A program made the position numbers and the translations under genes. A stretch of DNA of 64,000 bases from Serratia bockelmannii. Its GTDB lineage: Bacteria > Pseudomonadota > Gammaproteobacteria > Enterobacterales > Enterobacteriaceae. The notes beneath the pieces are model-generated. The model was not told where the DNA came from. It saw only the letters and a program-made list of their open reading frames with translations, and did no database searches. Where the stretch lies: the NCBI RefSeq assembly GCF_008011855.1, contig NZ_VOUX01000033.1, positions 1,054,001 to 1,118,000 of the forward strand, in the 5' to 3' direction. Shown one piece after another: positions 1 through 8,996 of this stretch (position 1 is its first letter; each line of letters begins with the position of its first letter).

Positions 1-789
1 GGAAAAGTGGCTCTGGTAACTGGAGCCCATACCGGAATTGGTTTCAGCATTTGTGAAGAATTGGCCGTGAATGGTGTGCATTTAGTCATGGTGGCCAGAC
101 GAGAACCTGAGCTGATTCTTGCTGCGAAAAAAATTTCAGAGAAATACGGTGTTTCGGTGCTGCCTATTGCCGGGGATGTGACTGATCCCAAACTACCTTC
201 TTTAGTGGTTGAACAAGCGGAAAAAGTTTTTCAGCGTATTGATTTACTGGTGAACAATGCCGGAAGAGCCCATGCGGGCACGCTGTTAACCACTTCGGAA
301 GAAGACTGGCAGATAATGACTGAGACCAAATTCTCCGCCATGCGACGTTTTTGTAAGGTAATCATCCCCGGGATGCAGAGACGAAACTGGGGGCGTATTG
401 TCAATATCTCATCCATTGGCGGTATCTACCCTAATCCGCAACTTACCGTCTCACACGCACTGAGCGCCGCTATCAACAACCTGACCCGTAGTTTAGCACT
501 TAGCGTGGCTCCGGATGGCATTCTGGTCAATGCGATCGGAGTGGGTGCTGTCGCGACGGATAACTGGGCGCAGAACATGCTACCGAATGTTCGCAATCGT
601 CGTCCTGAACTGGCTGACAGAACAGACGAAGAGGTAATGGCATTACTGGGTAAAGAGAAAACGCCTGTGGGCCGCTTTGGACTTCCTGAAGATATTGCTG
701 CAATTGCTACGTTCCTACTTTCTGGGAGGAATCAGTTTGTTACTGGACAGACAATTGAAGCATCAGGCGGAGCAGACAGATTTATGTAA
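1..789 (+). CDS. SDR-family oxidoreductase, 5' end outside the window
   Basis: The frame is open from base 1 and the first residues read GKVALVTG, so the true start lies upstream; the GTG at 7 is internal. The N-terminal Rossmann motif TGAHTGIG, the NNAG motif and the NISS serine identify a short-chain dehydrogenase/reductase related to FabG. The Tyr-x3-Lys catalytic pair is missing: in the aligned stretch VSHALSAAI the Tyr and Lys positions are both Ser. Some FabG-like SDRs lack the pair in the same way, so the protein may bind nucleotide without normal reductase activity. Its substrate is unknown. Base composition is AT-richer than the core chromosome to the right, in keeping with element cargo. 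Confidence 0.85.
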   Translation, partial: GKVALVTGAHTGIGFSICEELAVNGVHLVMVARREPELILAAKKISEKYGVSVLPIAGDVTDPKLPSLVVEQAEKVFQRIDLLVNNAGRAHAGTLLTTSEEDWQIMTETKFSAMRRFCKVIIPGMQRRNWGRIVNISSIGGIYPNPQLTVSHALSAAINNLTRSLALSVAPDGILVNAIGVGAVATDNWAQNMLPNVRNRRPELADRTDEEVMALLGKEKTPVGRFGLPEDIAAIATFLLSGRNQFVTGQTIEASGGADRFM

Positions 790-955
790 TGTCTTCCATT
801 CAACTTAAATAATGTTTGAGAATTGAATTAGTTTAACCTGATATTTGTTCTTCTTTTCAATCACTGCGAAATATGAGGCCGGATATGGGGGACTGAAACG
901 CTAAGAAGCCCCCGTATCAATATAATCCAAATATTATAACGTAATAGATCCCGCA

Positions 956-997
956 CCATGAAATTAATTTCACTGGAAAATTCATGGTATTTTTTTT
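956..997 (+). terminator. possible intrinsic terminator after the SDR gene
   Basis: An imperfect 10-bp stem (956-965 with 978-987, one mismatch) is followed directly by a run of eight T. It lies between the SDR stop at 789 and the next gene at 1025. The loop is 12 nt and the stem AT-rich, so strength is doubtful. Nothing else is visible in 790-1024 apart from a GAGG ribosome binding site at 1012. Confidence 0.4.
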
Positions 998-1024
998 AAA
1001 AAACAGAAATAGAGGAAAACCACT

Positions 1025-1943
1025 ATGTCAAAAAAACAAACACTATCAAATACAAACTATAGTTCGCCTGACTGGCTGACTATCCGTGAAGCAGTCGAAG
1101 TGATAAATAAAAAAGGACTGAAAATTAAAAAAAAGTGACATTTACAGGCATGCATTACATGGCAGCATTCATCTCTCTATTTACTTTCAGTCGCCAATTA
1201 CATTACGAAAAATACAGAGATCGAGCTACAAAGTAAGGCTCAGACCATGTGATATGTCATCAATAAATCGTTTATGCCTTCTTGACAAAAAAGCGTTTAT
1301 TGAAGGACATAATTTTATTGTTAGCACTACTGGCAAATATATCATTCCCACAGAGAGAGTGATTGACACTCTATTGATTGGATATGAATATGTTCTAGTG
1401 CAAAAATTACTTTCCCGATCTCTTAAAATACCATTACCTGTAACAGGAGCTATTGATTTTAATCATGGCATAACAGTTAGCTTACAAGGAGAACCATTTC
1501 AACTATTCGATAAAATGACATGGGAAGAAAGAATAACACAAAAAATTATGCAACTCCCTAAAAACATTTCACCATATGTACATAAAGAGATATTCTCAAA
1601 GAGGATAAATAATTACCTGGGGAAAGAGTATTTCCCGGCTCATATTTTACCTCGGGATGCCTGGTTTGTTATTCGACATGCTGAACTTGATAAAGTCATT
1701 GACATCATAACCAATAGCAGAGTGCCCTCATTATCTGCAACGCGAATATCAACACCACTATCTCGTTTTTTCTGGCTGGCCTGTAAAAACAATGAAGTCA
1801 TCCGTCCATTAATTAGTAAACCGTACAAACTACTATCTATTTTCGAACAATGGGCATCTGACGAAGGCATTACCGACAGGCTCAGTGGTGATACGTTAAA
1901 AACTGCACTCGTACGCGGTTCCCCCACATCAATGTCGGATTGA
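1025..1943 (+). pseudogene. Hypothetical protein gene split by a frameshift in an A8 run
   Basis: An ATG at 1025 opens a 37-residue frame (MSKKQTLSNT...) that stops at 1136-1138 just after eight consecutive A (1127-1134). The frame reached by removing one A is open through the same point and continues to 1943, reading KSDIYRHALHG directly on from the first part; the downstream frame also has an internal ATG at 1254. The joined product would be about 305 residues. I do not recognise the family; the N-terminal DWLTIREAVEVI stretch looks like a helical DNA-binding start. The break could be a true mutation, an assembly error in a homopolymer, or a site repaired by transcriptional slippage. The region is AT-rich, like the rest of the left cargo. 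Confidence 0.6.
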
Positions 1944-2514
1944 CGCAAGTGAATTTTACCAAACCCAAATGTCCGTATTAAGGACTCTAAAATCAGTAAT
2001 ACGGACATAATTAGTTTTTTTGACTCTTTTTTCCTTGTCACCTCAAGGGACATTGTATTTCTGTACTACTGGTATCAATACATATCATCAATTATCAAGC
2101 ATTAGAAAAGTAAAAGCAAAACAGTACTTAAATGCTCGCAACCACGCATATACATTAAAGCCACTCCTTATTAAAGGAGGGTTTAGTCGAATTGCATAGG
2201 TTCGATCGAATCCAAAATGCACGAAATAGATTAACCTTAATTTATCCAATCATTAAATACATACATGGGCTCGTAATTATATTCCAATTAATGAATACGA
2301 ATTTACTTACCAATACATTACACATGCAAAAACACGAAAGCATACATTGCACAGGAAGACTTAGATTCTTTTCAATGAAATAAATGAGTGATTTCATTTC
2401 GTTCAATAAATCTATAACTGAGGTACTAAGACCATGATTACCAGATGAACCCCGTCCATAATCCAGATAGTTACTAAAGATTTAAAAGCTCACCTTATGA
2501 TACGAGTAATTACC
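1944..2514. other. 571-bp non-coding AT-rich stretch
   Basis: No convincing gene is seen. A 63-codon open frame at 2192-2383 has no family resemblance and no clear ribosome binding site. The segment separates the frameshifted gene from the convergent MarA-like regulator. Confidence 0.5.
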
Positions 2515-2871
2515 TTACTCCAAAGAAGACTTGCTTTTAATATTTACGGCATTTTTTCTATACCGGTGTGGTGGGACATTATATCTTTTTCGAAATGCCC
2601 TGGTTAATGATTGCTGAGAGTCAAAGCCAAATCGCATCGCGATGTTTATCAAAGATTCATTTGTTGTGATAACAGCTTCTAAAATAAGATATAATTCTTT
2701 CTCTCTGATAAAACCTCCTAGACTCTGCCCTGTTTCAGAAAAAAACAATCTCTGCAAATGCCATTTTGAATATCCGGACTTGATAGCCACATCATCAATT
2801 TTTAGTGGCATCTCTATATTTTTGTTTATCCAAACAATTAAGTCATTTACAATATCTTTCCTGTTTTTCAT
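2515..2871 (-). CDS. Small AraC-family regulator (MarA/SoxS/RamA type)
   Basis: This 118-residue protein is essentially a bare AraC DNA-binding domain: a first helix-turn-helix around residues 25-48 (the IDDVAIKSGYSKWHLQRLF pattern) and a second around 75-98 (INIAMRFGFDSQQSLTRAF), with no ligand-binding domain. That size and layout match MarA, SoxS and RamA, whose activity is set by abundance rather than by a ligand. It lies 112 bp downstream of the efflux adaptor gene on the same strand, so control of that efflux operon is a reasonable inference. It is AT-rich, which suggests an origin different from the pump genes. Confidence 0.85.
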   Translation of the reverse strand: MKNRKDIVNDLIVWINKNIEMPLKIDDVAIKSGYSKWHLQRLFFSETGQSLGGFIREKELYLILEAVITTNESLINIAMRFGFDSQQSLTRAFRKRYNVPPHRYRKNAVNIKSKSSLE

Positions 2872-2983
2872 AACCGAAACCTCAGAATTACTCTAACAGA
2901 AACACATTCTCATCAGGCATATAGATCAAGAGCTGACAATCCCTAAGTTCTGCATAAATCCTCAATAGAGACCATACTTTTTA

Positions 2984-3847
2984 TTATGGTGTGATGGATA
3001 TACTCGCAGACAGTCCAGCCACCAATTCAATTCCCTCCGGCAATCTGTCAATATGAATCCGAACCGGGATACGCTGCGCGAGCCGCACCCAGCTAAAGGT
3101 TGGCTCGACATTAGGCAGGCCAAGCCCCCCGGTCTCGTCATTGTTATCATCTATTCCGCGTCCGATGCTCTCAACATGACCCGTGATCACCGGCTTAAAT
3201 CCCATCAGCGTAATGTGTGCAGTATTTCCCGTGCGGATATGTTGCAACTTAGTCTCTTCAAAATAGCCAACCACCCAAAAACTATGGGCATCAATGATGG
3301 AAACTTTAGTTTCTCCCGCTGTGGCATAGTCACCAGGGCGAAGCCGCAAATGTGTGACATAGCCCGTAACCGGAGACCGAACAATAGCATGCGATAAGTT
3401 AAGCTCTGCAAGGTCCAGCGCAGCCAGTGCACCGTGGTAATTAGCCGCAGCGACGCTGGCTGCGCTGGCTGTTTGTTGTAAATCCTCGCTGGAAATTACC
3501 CCTTTAATCTGAGAGCGTCGTCTCGCCGCATCCTGGCGCATCAGCATTTCATGACGTTTCGCCTCAACATCAGCCTGTGCGCTGACCACGGCCAACCTCA
3601 ACCAGTGCGGGTCAATGGAATAGAGCACATCGCCCCGATTAACCCACTGATTATCGCGGACGGCCACATTCAGCACCGGTCCGGAGACATCCGGCGCAAT
3701 CTGTACCACATCCGCACGAACTCGACCATCGCGGGTCCAGGGGGTTTGCGCATAATGTTTCCAGAGAATAAAAGCCAAAAGCGTAGCCACCGCCACAGCG
3801 CTGAGCGTCAGCACGTAGCGGCCCAGTAGAGAAAGTAACGATTTCAT
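2984..3847 (-). CDS. HlyD/AaeA-like periplasmic adaptor of an efflux pump
   Basis: This 287-residue membrane fusion protein has an N-terminal transmembrane helix (about residues 10-29), a biotinyl-lipoyl-like segment around residues 45-70 (VSGPVLNVAVRDNQWVNRGD), a helical hairpin at about 80-150 and C-terminal beta-barrel segments. AaeA of E. coli is about 310 residues. It would link the FUSC inner-membrane pump to the cell envelope for export of aromatic carboxylic acids. It is the last gene of a tightly packed operon: its ATG overlaps the stop of the DUF1656 gene by 4 bp. The exact substrate cannot be read from the sequence. Confidence 0.88.
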   Translation of the reverse strand: MKSLLSLLGRYVLTLSAVAVATLLAFILWKHYAQTPWTRDGRVRADVVQIAPDVSGPVLNVAVRDNQWVNRGDVLYSIDPHWLRLAVVSAQADVEAKRHEMLMRQDAARRRSQIKGVISSEDLQQTASAASVAAANYHGALAALDLAELNLSHAIVRSPVTGYVTHLRLRPGDYATAGETKVSIIDAHSFWVVGYFEETKLQHIRTGNTAHITLMGFKPVITGHVESIGRGIDDNNDETGGLGLPNVEPTFSWVRLAQRIPVRIHIDRLPEGIELVAGLSASISITP

Positions 3848-4059
3848 TTAAAAAACCCCAGTTCGGTCAGCCCCTGCAGCAGCAGGTAAAAAGTAATAAT
3901 GAAGACGGAAAAATCGATCATCGGTCTAAAGGGCAAGCGGCGGTAACCCTTGCTGAATGACAAGATATGTACGATAAATAGCGTACATGTCAGTGCAATG
4001 AGGGCAATTACCAACAGACCGGGTACAAAAACGCCCTCAATATTGAAATCATTGATCAT
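3844..4059 (-). CDS. DUF1656 small membrane protein (AaeX-like)
   Basis: This 71-residue protein has two predicted transmembrane helices (about residues 9-31 and 47-66) and the length and context of AaeX (67 residues in E. coli). DUF1656 proteins accompany FUSC/HlyD pumps, and their role is not settled. Its start overlaps the end of the FUSC gene by 11 bp and its stop overlaps the adaptor start by 4 bp, so the three are probably translationally coupled. Gene order here is FUSC-DUF1656-HlyD, whereas E. coli has aaeX-aaeA-aaeB, so this is a relative rather than the E. coli operon itself. Confidence 0.85.
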   Translation of the reverse strand: MINDFNIEGVFVPGLLVIALIALTCTLFIVHILSFSKGYRRLPFRPMIDFSVFIITFYLLLQGLTELGFFK

Positions 4060-6085
4060 TAGCAGGCTCCATTTTCTGAACGCTTAATGCGCAGTAAAGA
4101 TCAACCAGTTGATCGACATAATGTCGCGATAGTTCATCTGTTACGCTCAAGCTGCGCTCAGTCAGAATGGCGATCCGTTGAAGTAAGGTGTCAATATCTG
4201 TCGAGTGTGTAAGAAGGGTGAGTACTTCTTTTATTTCTTTGTTCGCATGCGCATCACATCGGCGTAATCGCATTACACACAGCCCTATGCGCAGGGCGTA
4301 CAACAAATGATGTGCCCGTTCCGGTGACTGTCCGCTGCGCTGCAAACGCGGCAGTATCAACGCAGCCCGATCGATCATCAGGTTGATCCAGAGAGTTTCA
4401 TCAGTATTCAGCACACCTTTCACGCTGCGGTTAATATCGCGCTGACATAATTGAAGCAGGCGATTTATTGCCGCATCTGCCTGTACAGTTTGCAGAAAGC
4501 CCATGCTGAATACCGCAAAGCCAGTTGCAGAAAATAGTGCGATTGCGGTATTCACCGCCACGGCAAAATCCCCGCTGTAGTGGGCACCCAGCTCGCACAA
4601 AATAGGCAGCGTCAGTGTGATCCCCATCGCCATAAACGTGGTAGGCGGTCTGGCCTGGAGCGATCCAGCCAGCAGATAGATCGGAGCTAAAACCGTTACC
4701 AGCACGATAAAATCACTGACTTGTGGTAGTAGAACGAAACTGTAGATCAGGCTTATCACAACGCCCCAGAAGGAGCCGATAATGTATTTCACAATATGCG
4801 GGGCAGGCGTATCGAAGCCGCCAAACAGTGTGCAACAAACGCCAAGGATAGAAACCGCCGTACCGCCATCAGGCCATGCCGAGAAAATCCACACCATGCA
4901 GCCGCTCAGAATGATGGTGAAAGCGCCCAGAGCGGTGCGGGCAGCAGTGAGAGAATCGCGGTGGAATACATACCCTCTCACGGTATTCTTTTCCGATTGC
5001 GCAGGCGTCTGCTTCGCGTGATGAATGGCGTCCGAAAGACGATAGCACTGCTGCACAAGGACAATGGCCTCTAACAGGTAGCGCATAAAACTTACACGCA
5101 GCGCTTCTTCAAGCGTCAGCTCATACACTGAATAGCGCTGCAGTAATTTTTCACTGCTTTTTTTGAGCGCTTCACCCTCGCTTTTGAATTTTCCTTCATC
5201 TTTGCAGGCCAACCAGACCTCAACATCACCCAGCAGAATTTGCACATCGACAGGTATCGTCGCTATCAGCGCTAAACGGTCGCGTAACTCACAGTTAACA
5301 ATGACTAATCGCGCCAGCCTGTCATGAAGCCTTTTTCTCGCTTGCCGGACCGGTACAGAGAACGCAAAATCATAAGGGACATGATGGCTGATACCCTGCA
5401 GGAACTGTAATGCCAGTGCCATATGCAGCGGCCCGGAAGCAGCGTCGGGTTTGCCTGCTAAAGTCTCTGCGATACGCTGTCGCGCCGCGAGTAGCGTCTG
5501 CGACAATTTACTGTTGAACTGGCCTGAGATGCGCGCGGGCAATACATAGCGATGAATAAGTGCCGCGCAGAAGATACCGATCATGATTTCCTGTATCCGA
5601 GTGATAGCGATGTCAAAAATCGCGCCAGGATCGGATACCGCAGGGAAGCCAATCAGACTCGCAGTGTAACCAGCCAGGACAAAACCATAGGCCCGGGGCG
5701 TGCGTTCCAGCAAGGATAAATAGAGGCAGAAGGTAATCCAGCCTGTCAATATCACGCTGCAAAATACGGAGGAATTCGCGAACGTGGGTACAATTAATAC
5801 CGTTATGCCCGCGCCGACTACCGTTCCCACCAGACGATACAGACTTCTGCTCAGCGATGCTCCGACGGAGGTTTGGGAAACAATATACACGGTGATAATT
5901 GCCCAGGAAGGCCGCTCCAGGCCAATTGACAGTGCAATGTAGTATGCGAGCATCGCTGCGGCAAAACTCTTCGCGGAATAGAGCAGAGCGTTCGCATCAT
6001 TCAGTAGTGAAGGAGAAGCCATACCGCGAAGACGTTGGCATATCGTGTGTAAAAAATGAAAGTAACTCGCGTTAATTTTTTTCAT
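4049..6085 (-). CDS. FUSC/AaeB-like aromatic acid efflux pump
   Basis: This 678-residue inner-membrane protein has two membrane blocks (about residues 35-185 and 385-530), each followed by a cytoplasmic helical region, as in the FUSC (fusaric acid resistance) family; AaeB is about 655 residues. The family exports p-hydroxybenzoate, fusaric acid and similar aromatic carboxylates. It is first in the FUSC-DUF1656-HlyD operon. Its start codon lies only 76 bp from that of the divergent AraC regulator, and the intergenic stretch carries a short palindrome. Substrate class is inferred from family only. Confidence 0.88.
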   Translation of the reverse strand: MKKINASYFHFLHTICQRLRGMASPSLLNDANALLYSAKSFAAAMLAYYIALSIGLERPSWAIITVYIVSQTSVGASLSRSLYRLVGTVVGAGITVLIVPTFANSSVFCSVILTGWITFCLYLSLLERTPRAYGFVLAGYTASLIGFPAVSDPGAIFDIAITRIQEIMIGIFCAALIHRYVLPARISGQFNSKLSQTLLAARQRIAETLAGKPDAASGPLHMALALQFLQGISHHVPYDFAFSVPVRQARKRLHDRLARLVIVNCELRDRLALIATIPVDVQILLGDVEVWLACKDEGKFKSEGEALKKSSEKLLQRYSVYELTLEEALRVSFMRYLLEAIVLVQQCYRLSDAIHHAKQTPAQSEKNTVRGYVFHRDSLTAARTALGAFTIILSGCMVWIFSAWPDGGTAVSILGVCCTLFGGFDTPAPHIVKYIIGSFWGVVISLIYSFVLLPQVSDFIVLVTVLAPIYLLAGSLQARPPTTFMAMGITLTLPILCELGAHYSGDFAVAVNTAIALFSATGFAVFSMGFLQTVQADAAINRLLQLCQRDINRSVKGVLNTDETLWINLMIDRAALILPRLQRSGQSPERAHHLLYALRIGLCVMRLRRCDAHANKEIKEVLTLLTHSTDIDTLLQRIAILTERSLSVTDELSRHYVDQLVDLYCALSVQKMEPANDQ

Positions 6086-6086
6086 G

Positions 6087-6132
6087 CCGGAAATTATTAC
6101 CGGCTTGCATATCCACTTAAATACTCTATTCT
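6087..6132 (+). promoter_or_regulatory. Divergent promoter/operator between pump and regulator
   Basis: A CCGG-n9-CCGG imperfect palindrome at 6087-6103 sits at the pump start codon. On the + strand TTGCAT (6105-6110) and TATTCT (6127-6132), 16 bp apart, form a plausible promoter for the AraC regulator. The palindrome is a candidate operator for autoregulation and pump control. This is inference from spacing and symmetry. Confidence 0.35.
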
Positions 6133-6161
6133 GTCAAAAAATACCTAAATGTTGCCAATCT

Positions 6162-6968
6162 ATGTTACCCCCACTCGCCAATACGCTGTTTGATCCGGAT
6201 GCCACCCCCTGTCCCGCAGTCGCGCGTCATCTGGATTTTGTCGATTACGCGGCCGAAGTGCCTGTGCATACGCACCGCAAAGGGCAATTGATTATTGCCC
6301 TCTATGGGGCGGTCATTTGTCGCGCCGAAAATGATATCTGGATCGTGCCGCCTGATTGTGCCGTCTGGATCCCTGGGGGAGTGCCGCACAGCGCCAAAGC
6401 TACCTGGAATGCGCATCTCAACTATCTGTTTATCGAACCCGGAGCCGCCGCGTTGCCGGAGCGATGCTGTACTCTGGCAATTTCCAGTCTGATTAAAGAA
6501 CTTGTTGCCCGTTTAACCCGCGAGGGCGTCGGATACCCACCAGAAAGCCATCTCGCCAGACTGACCAGAGTAACACTTGATGAATTAGCCACCATGCCTC
6601 AGCAGAAACTGAGCCTCCCTGTGTCGTCGCATCCTAAAATCCGCGCCATGGCCGATGCTCTGGTCAGTCAACCTGATGACCGAAGCACATTCAAAACATG
6701 GGCAAAAAGACTGGCGCTTAGCGAGCGTTCTCTCGCGCGTTTAATGCTGCGCGAAACCGGGTTGACGTTCGGACGCTGGCGTCAGCAACTGCAACTGATA
6801 ATTGCTCTCCGGGAACTGGCTAGCGGCGTTTCGGTTCAGAATGTTGCAGCTAATCTGGGGTATGAATCGGTTAATGCGTTTATCACCATGTTCAAAAAAA
6901 CAATGGGAAGTACACCCGCGCACTATTTTGCCGAACGGAAAACAAGCGCACACTTAACCGATATTTAG
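6162..6968 (+). CDS. AraC-family regulator with cupin domain, divergent to the efflux operon
   Basis: From the ATG at 6162 the product has 268 residues: an N-terminal cupin-like ligand domain (about 15-110, with HTHRKGQLIIA and a PPDCAVWIPGGVPH turn) and a C-terminal AraC DNA-binding domain (about 170-260, with LALSERSLARLMLRETG and the GYESVNAFITMFKK signature). An upstream ATG at 6084 would add 26 residues and overlap the pump start, so I prefer 6162. The architecture is that of NimR/YeaM-type local regulators, which sense an exporter substrate and control the neighbouring gene. It probably controls the divergent aromatic acid pump. Confidence 0.85.
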   Translation: MLPPLANTLFDPDATPCPAVARHLDFVDYAAEVPVHTHRKGQLIIALYGAVICRAENDIWIVPPDCAVWIPGGVPHSAKATWNAHLNYLFIEPGAAALPERCCTLAISSLIKELVARLTREGVGYPPESHLARLTRVTLDELATMPQQKLSLPVSSHPKIRAMADALVSQPDDRSTFKTWAKRLALSERSLARLMLRETGLTFGRWRQQLQLIIALRELASGVSVQNVAANLGYESVNAFITMFKKTMGSTPAHYFAERKTSAHLTDI

Positions 6969-7568
6969 CGACATCAGGTTATCCAAAAAACCATAGGTGA
7001 GTCATAGAGCTGCCATATCCGTCTCCCTGTGCGGGGGATCACACTACAGAATCTTTACGGCATGGAACCTCCAGCCAAGACTATATTGCCTCAGCCGCCT
7101 TAACGATAACAAGAATCAAAGGACTTTATTATATCTGTTGGATCGGTCTATACATGATCGGGAAGCACAATCAATTCAGCATTGTGTTAAGGAAGTAGTT
7201 GAGCATATATGTTTCGACCACACAGAACACTTCTATGGCGATGCTTCATAGCGCATTACCGCCAGAGTGGTAACGCCCCCCCTGACTGAAATTCACAATG
7301 AATGTATTTAACCGCATCTTTTTATTGTCCTCATTATCACGCTAAGTCATGACACCATTGCACCAGCGAAACGCTGAAAACTACACAGCAGCACAACTAT
7401 CCTTCTCCACATCCTTATACAACTAATAACTTATTATTTATTCACTACAAAACCGTACTAAGGATCTTCCCATCAGTAATAAGGTGCTATCGGCTTTTCC
7501 TAAGCTTACTGCTGTGTTCTTTTATTTTCTCTGGACATGCACCAGTCATTCCACAATAGGAGAATACA
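6969..7568. other. 600-bp non-coding stretch at cargo/backbone junction
   Basis: No supported gene. Weak open frames at 6997-7251 and 7484-7720 have no recognisable content. An imperfect operator-like palindrome (TTACC...GGTAA) lies at 7256-7273. The segment separates the efflux cargo from the AlpA-DUF2857 backbone genes, so a recombination junction may be hidden here. Confidence 0.45.
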
Positions 7569-7763
7569 ATGACATCACATCAGTTATTACGTTTAAAACA
7601 GGTCGAAGAAAAAACCGGTTTGAAACGCTCTCAAATTTACCTGTATATGAAAAATGGAACCTTTCCACGTTCAATAAAAATTGGCCCGGCCAGTGTGGCC
7701 TGGCTCGAATCGGAAATTGATGAATGGATCAGCCTTAAATTGGCCGGACGTTCAAACAGTTAA
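7569..7763 (+). CDS. AlpA-family excisionase/transcriptional regulator
   Basis: This 64-residue protein is a single winged helix-turn-helix of the AlpA/MerR-like type: LLRLKQVEEKTGLKRSQIYLY, then GTFPRSIKIG and a final WLESEIDEWI helix. AlpA proteins of P4-like elements activate integrase expression or act as excision factors. It is preceded by a clear AGGAG site (7559-7563). It opens the backbone gene set followed by the DUF2857 and zinc-finger genes, so a role in controlling excision or transfer is likely. Confidence 0.88.
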   Translation: MTSHQLLRLKQVEEKTGLKRSQIYLYMKNGTFPRSIKIGPASVAWLESEIDEWISLKLAGRSNS

Positions 7764-7815
7764 AAATGTCCGTTTATTTGCTCAACTTTTCCATATAGAT
7801 TGAGGAGATAACAGA

Positions 7816-8403
7816 ATGATTCCATTAATTAATTACACCATCTTAACTGATGCGTTGCACGCTCTGAAAGTTGGGGATATTCGTCACTGCGAGTCCCTCG
7901 GATTCACTTTCGACGAAATGAATGCTCTTAATCAGTTATCACTCGATGAACTGTTTGCTGTCAGCCGGGCGACGGCTCCCTTTGTTTCGGTCAGTGTCCG
8001 CCATGATGTCCTGCATCATTTACTGGCGCAGGCCCGACAGGAATACCGACAACAGCAGCAGATTAACCGGGCTATCCGGCTGGGCGGTTCTATCGCGTTG
8101 CTCAACCACTACTTTGGCTTGACGTCTAATGATGTCTGCCTTCGCCGACGGCTGCTTGGTGTCAGCGTGCCATATGGACGTACACCTGAGCCGGATGAAG
8201 AGACAGATGCCGAGATCTGGCGGCAATGGCAGAAGTGCCGGGTGGAAAGCCTTGAATCCCCCGACGCGCTGATGGCCATGATGCAGGTTACTGAACTCCT
8301 GCTACCAAGTTCCCTGGGACTATCACTCACCATGGTATGGAGACGTATCACGCTTTGTGAAAAGGAAGTTGCCGCTAACAGGAGGGCACCACATGCCGGA
8401 TGA
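7816..8403 (+). CDS. DUF2857 family protein
   Basis: This 195-residue protein resembles the DUF2857 family, common in integrative elements of Proteobacteria and often linked to master control or mobility genes. The central part (about 75-125) contains a putative helix-turn-helix-like stretch (GGSIALLNHYFGLTSNDVCLRRRLLG), which suggests DNA binding. A GGAG ribosome binding site lies at 7802-7805. Its 3' end overlaps the zinc-finger gene by 11 bp, so the two are probably co-translated. Biochemical function is not established. Confidence 0.78.
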   Translation: MIPLINYTILTDALHALKVGDIRHCESLGFTFDEMNALNQLSLDELFAVSRATAPFVSVSVRHDVLHHLLAQARQEYRQQQQINRAIRLGGSIALLNHYFGLTSNDVCLRRRLLGVSVPYGRTPEPDEETDAEIWRQWQKCRVESLESPDALMAMMQVTELLLPSSLGLSLTMVWRRITLCEKEVAANRRAPHAG

Positions 8404-8602
8404 GATCGATCGCGATCAGGAATTTAATGAGCAGCGCCTGGAGGAGATGATTGAACAGAGTCGTTTTAAGCCGGGGTCGACACCATCATTATTTCACTGT
8501 CGTGTATGTGGTAAACCCATTCCAGAAAAGCGACGGCAAGCACTGCCGGGTGTAACCACCTGTACGGAATGTCAGGAAAAACTTGAACGTAGTAGCCGCT
8601 GA
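8393..8602 (+). CDS. TraR/DksA-like zinc-finger protein
   Basis: This 69-residue protein has a four-cysteine zinc-finger (HCRVC, then TTCTEC about 20 residues on) preceded by an acidic helical N-terminus, as in short TraR/DksA-type proteins of mobile elements. Such proteins bind RNA polymerase through the secondary channel and shift promoter use. I choose the ATG at 8393, with GGAGG at 8381-8385, over the longer frame from 8357, which lies inside the upstream gene. Confidence 0.85.
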   Translation: MPDEIDRDQEFNEQRLEEMIEQSRFKPGSTPSLFHCRVCGKPIPEKRRQALPGVTTCTECQEKLERSSR

Positions 8603-8851
8603 CAGGATAAAAAGGACGTGTAGAGATGTTATATCTCTGCATGTCTTTATTATTCACGGTGAATGTTAATACCACTCTCTCGTGTTTTTTAAATCCTCAT
8701 TATTCTCACTGCATCTTAAATACTCCACTATTTTTCTCTCTTCTTTTTGTTTTGAGTTTCTCATTTATATCCCTCACCAGATATTCGAATCTGAGAACGC
8801 CATTACAGCATTAGTCGCCCCTATGGACATTAATTCGTCCTGACAGGGTAT

Positions 8852-8864
8852 TGCTCTTTAACAA
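8852..8864 (+). promoter_or_regulatory. rrn-type boxA in the leader of the T4SS operon
   Basis: The 13-mer TGCTCTTTAACAA matches the boxA antitermination element of enterobacterial rRNA leaders. It lies 145 bp upstream of the first gene of the transfer operon (8997) within the 394-bp gene-free stretch 8603-8996. In rRNA operons boxA RNA binds NusB-S10 and suppresses Rho termination. A similar motif recurs upstream of other mobile-element operons. Function here is inferred. Confidence 0.5.
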
Positions 8865-8996
8865 AATGGATCGGGCTGTCACGTAACCACAATTCAGGGT
8901 GCCGCTGAATGTTCTCGCTGACCCGTTAAAACCGGAATGCAGAACCGGGATGTGACTGGTTTATTTCATTTACTGTTTTTGATCAAAGGAAATTCC

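Noticed and set aside
2192-2383. 63-codon frame in the AT-rich gap
   Set aside because: No ribosome binding site, no family resemblance and low complexity.
8626-8814. 62-codon hydrophobic frame upstream of the transfer operon
   Set aside because: Very Phe/Leu/Ser-rich translation of an AT-rich leader with no ribosome binding site; the boxA leader reading is more convincing.
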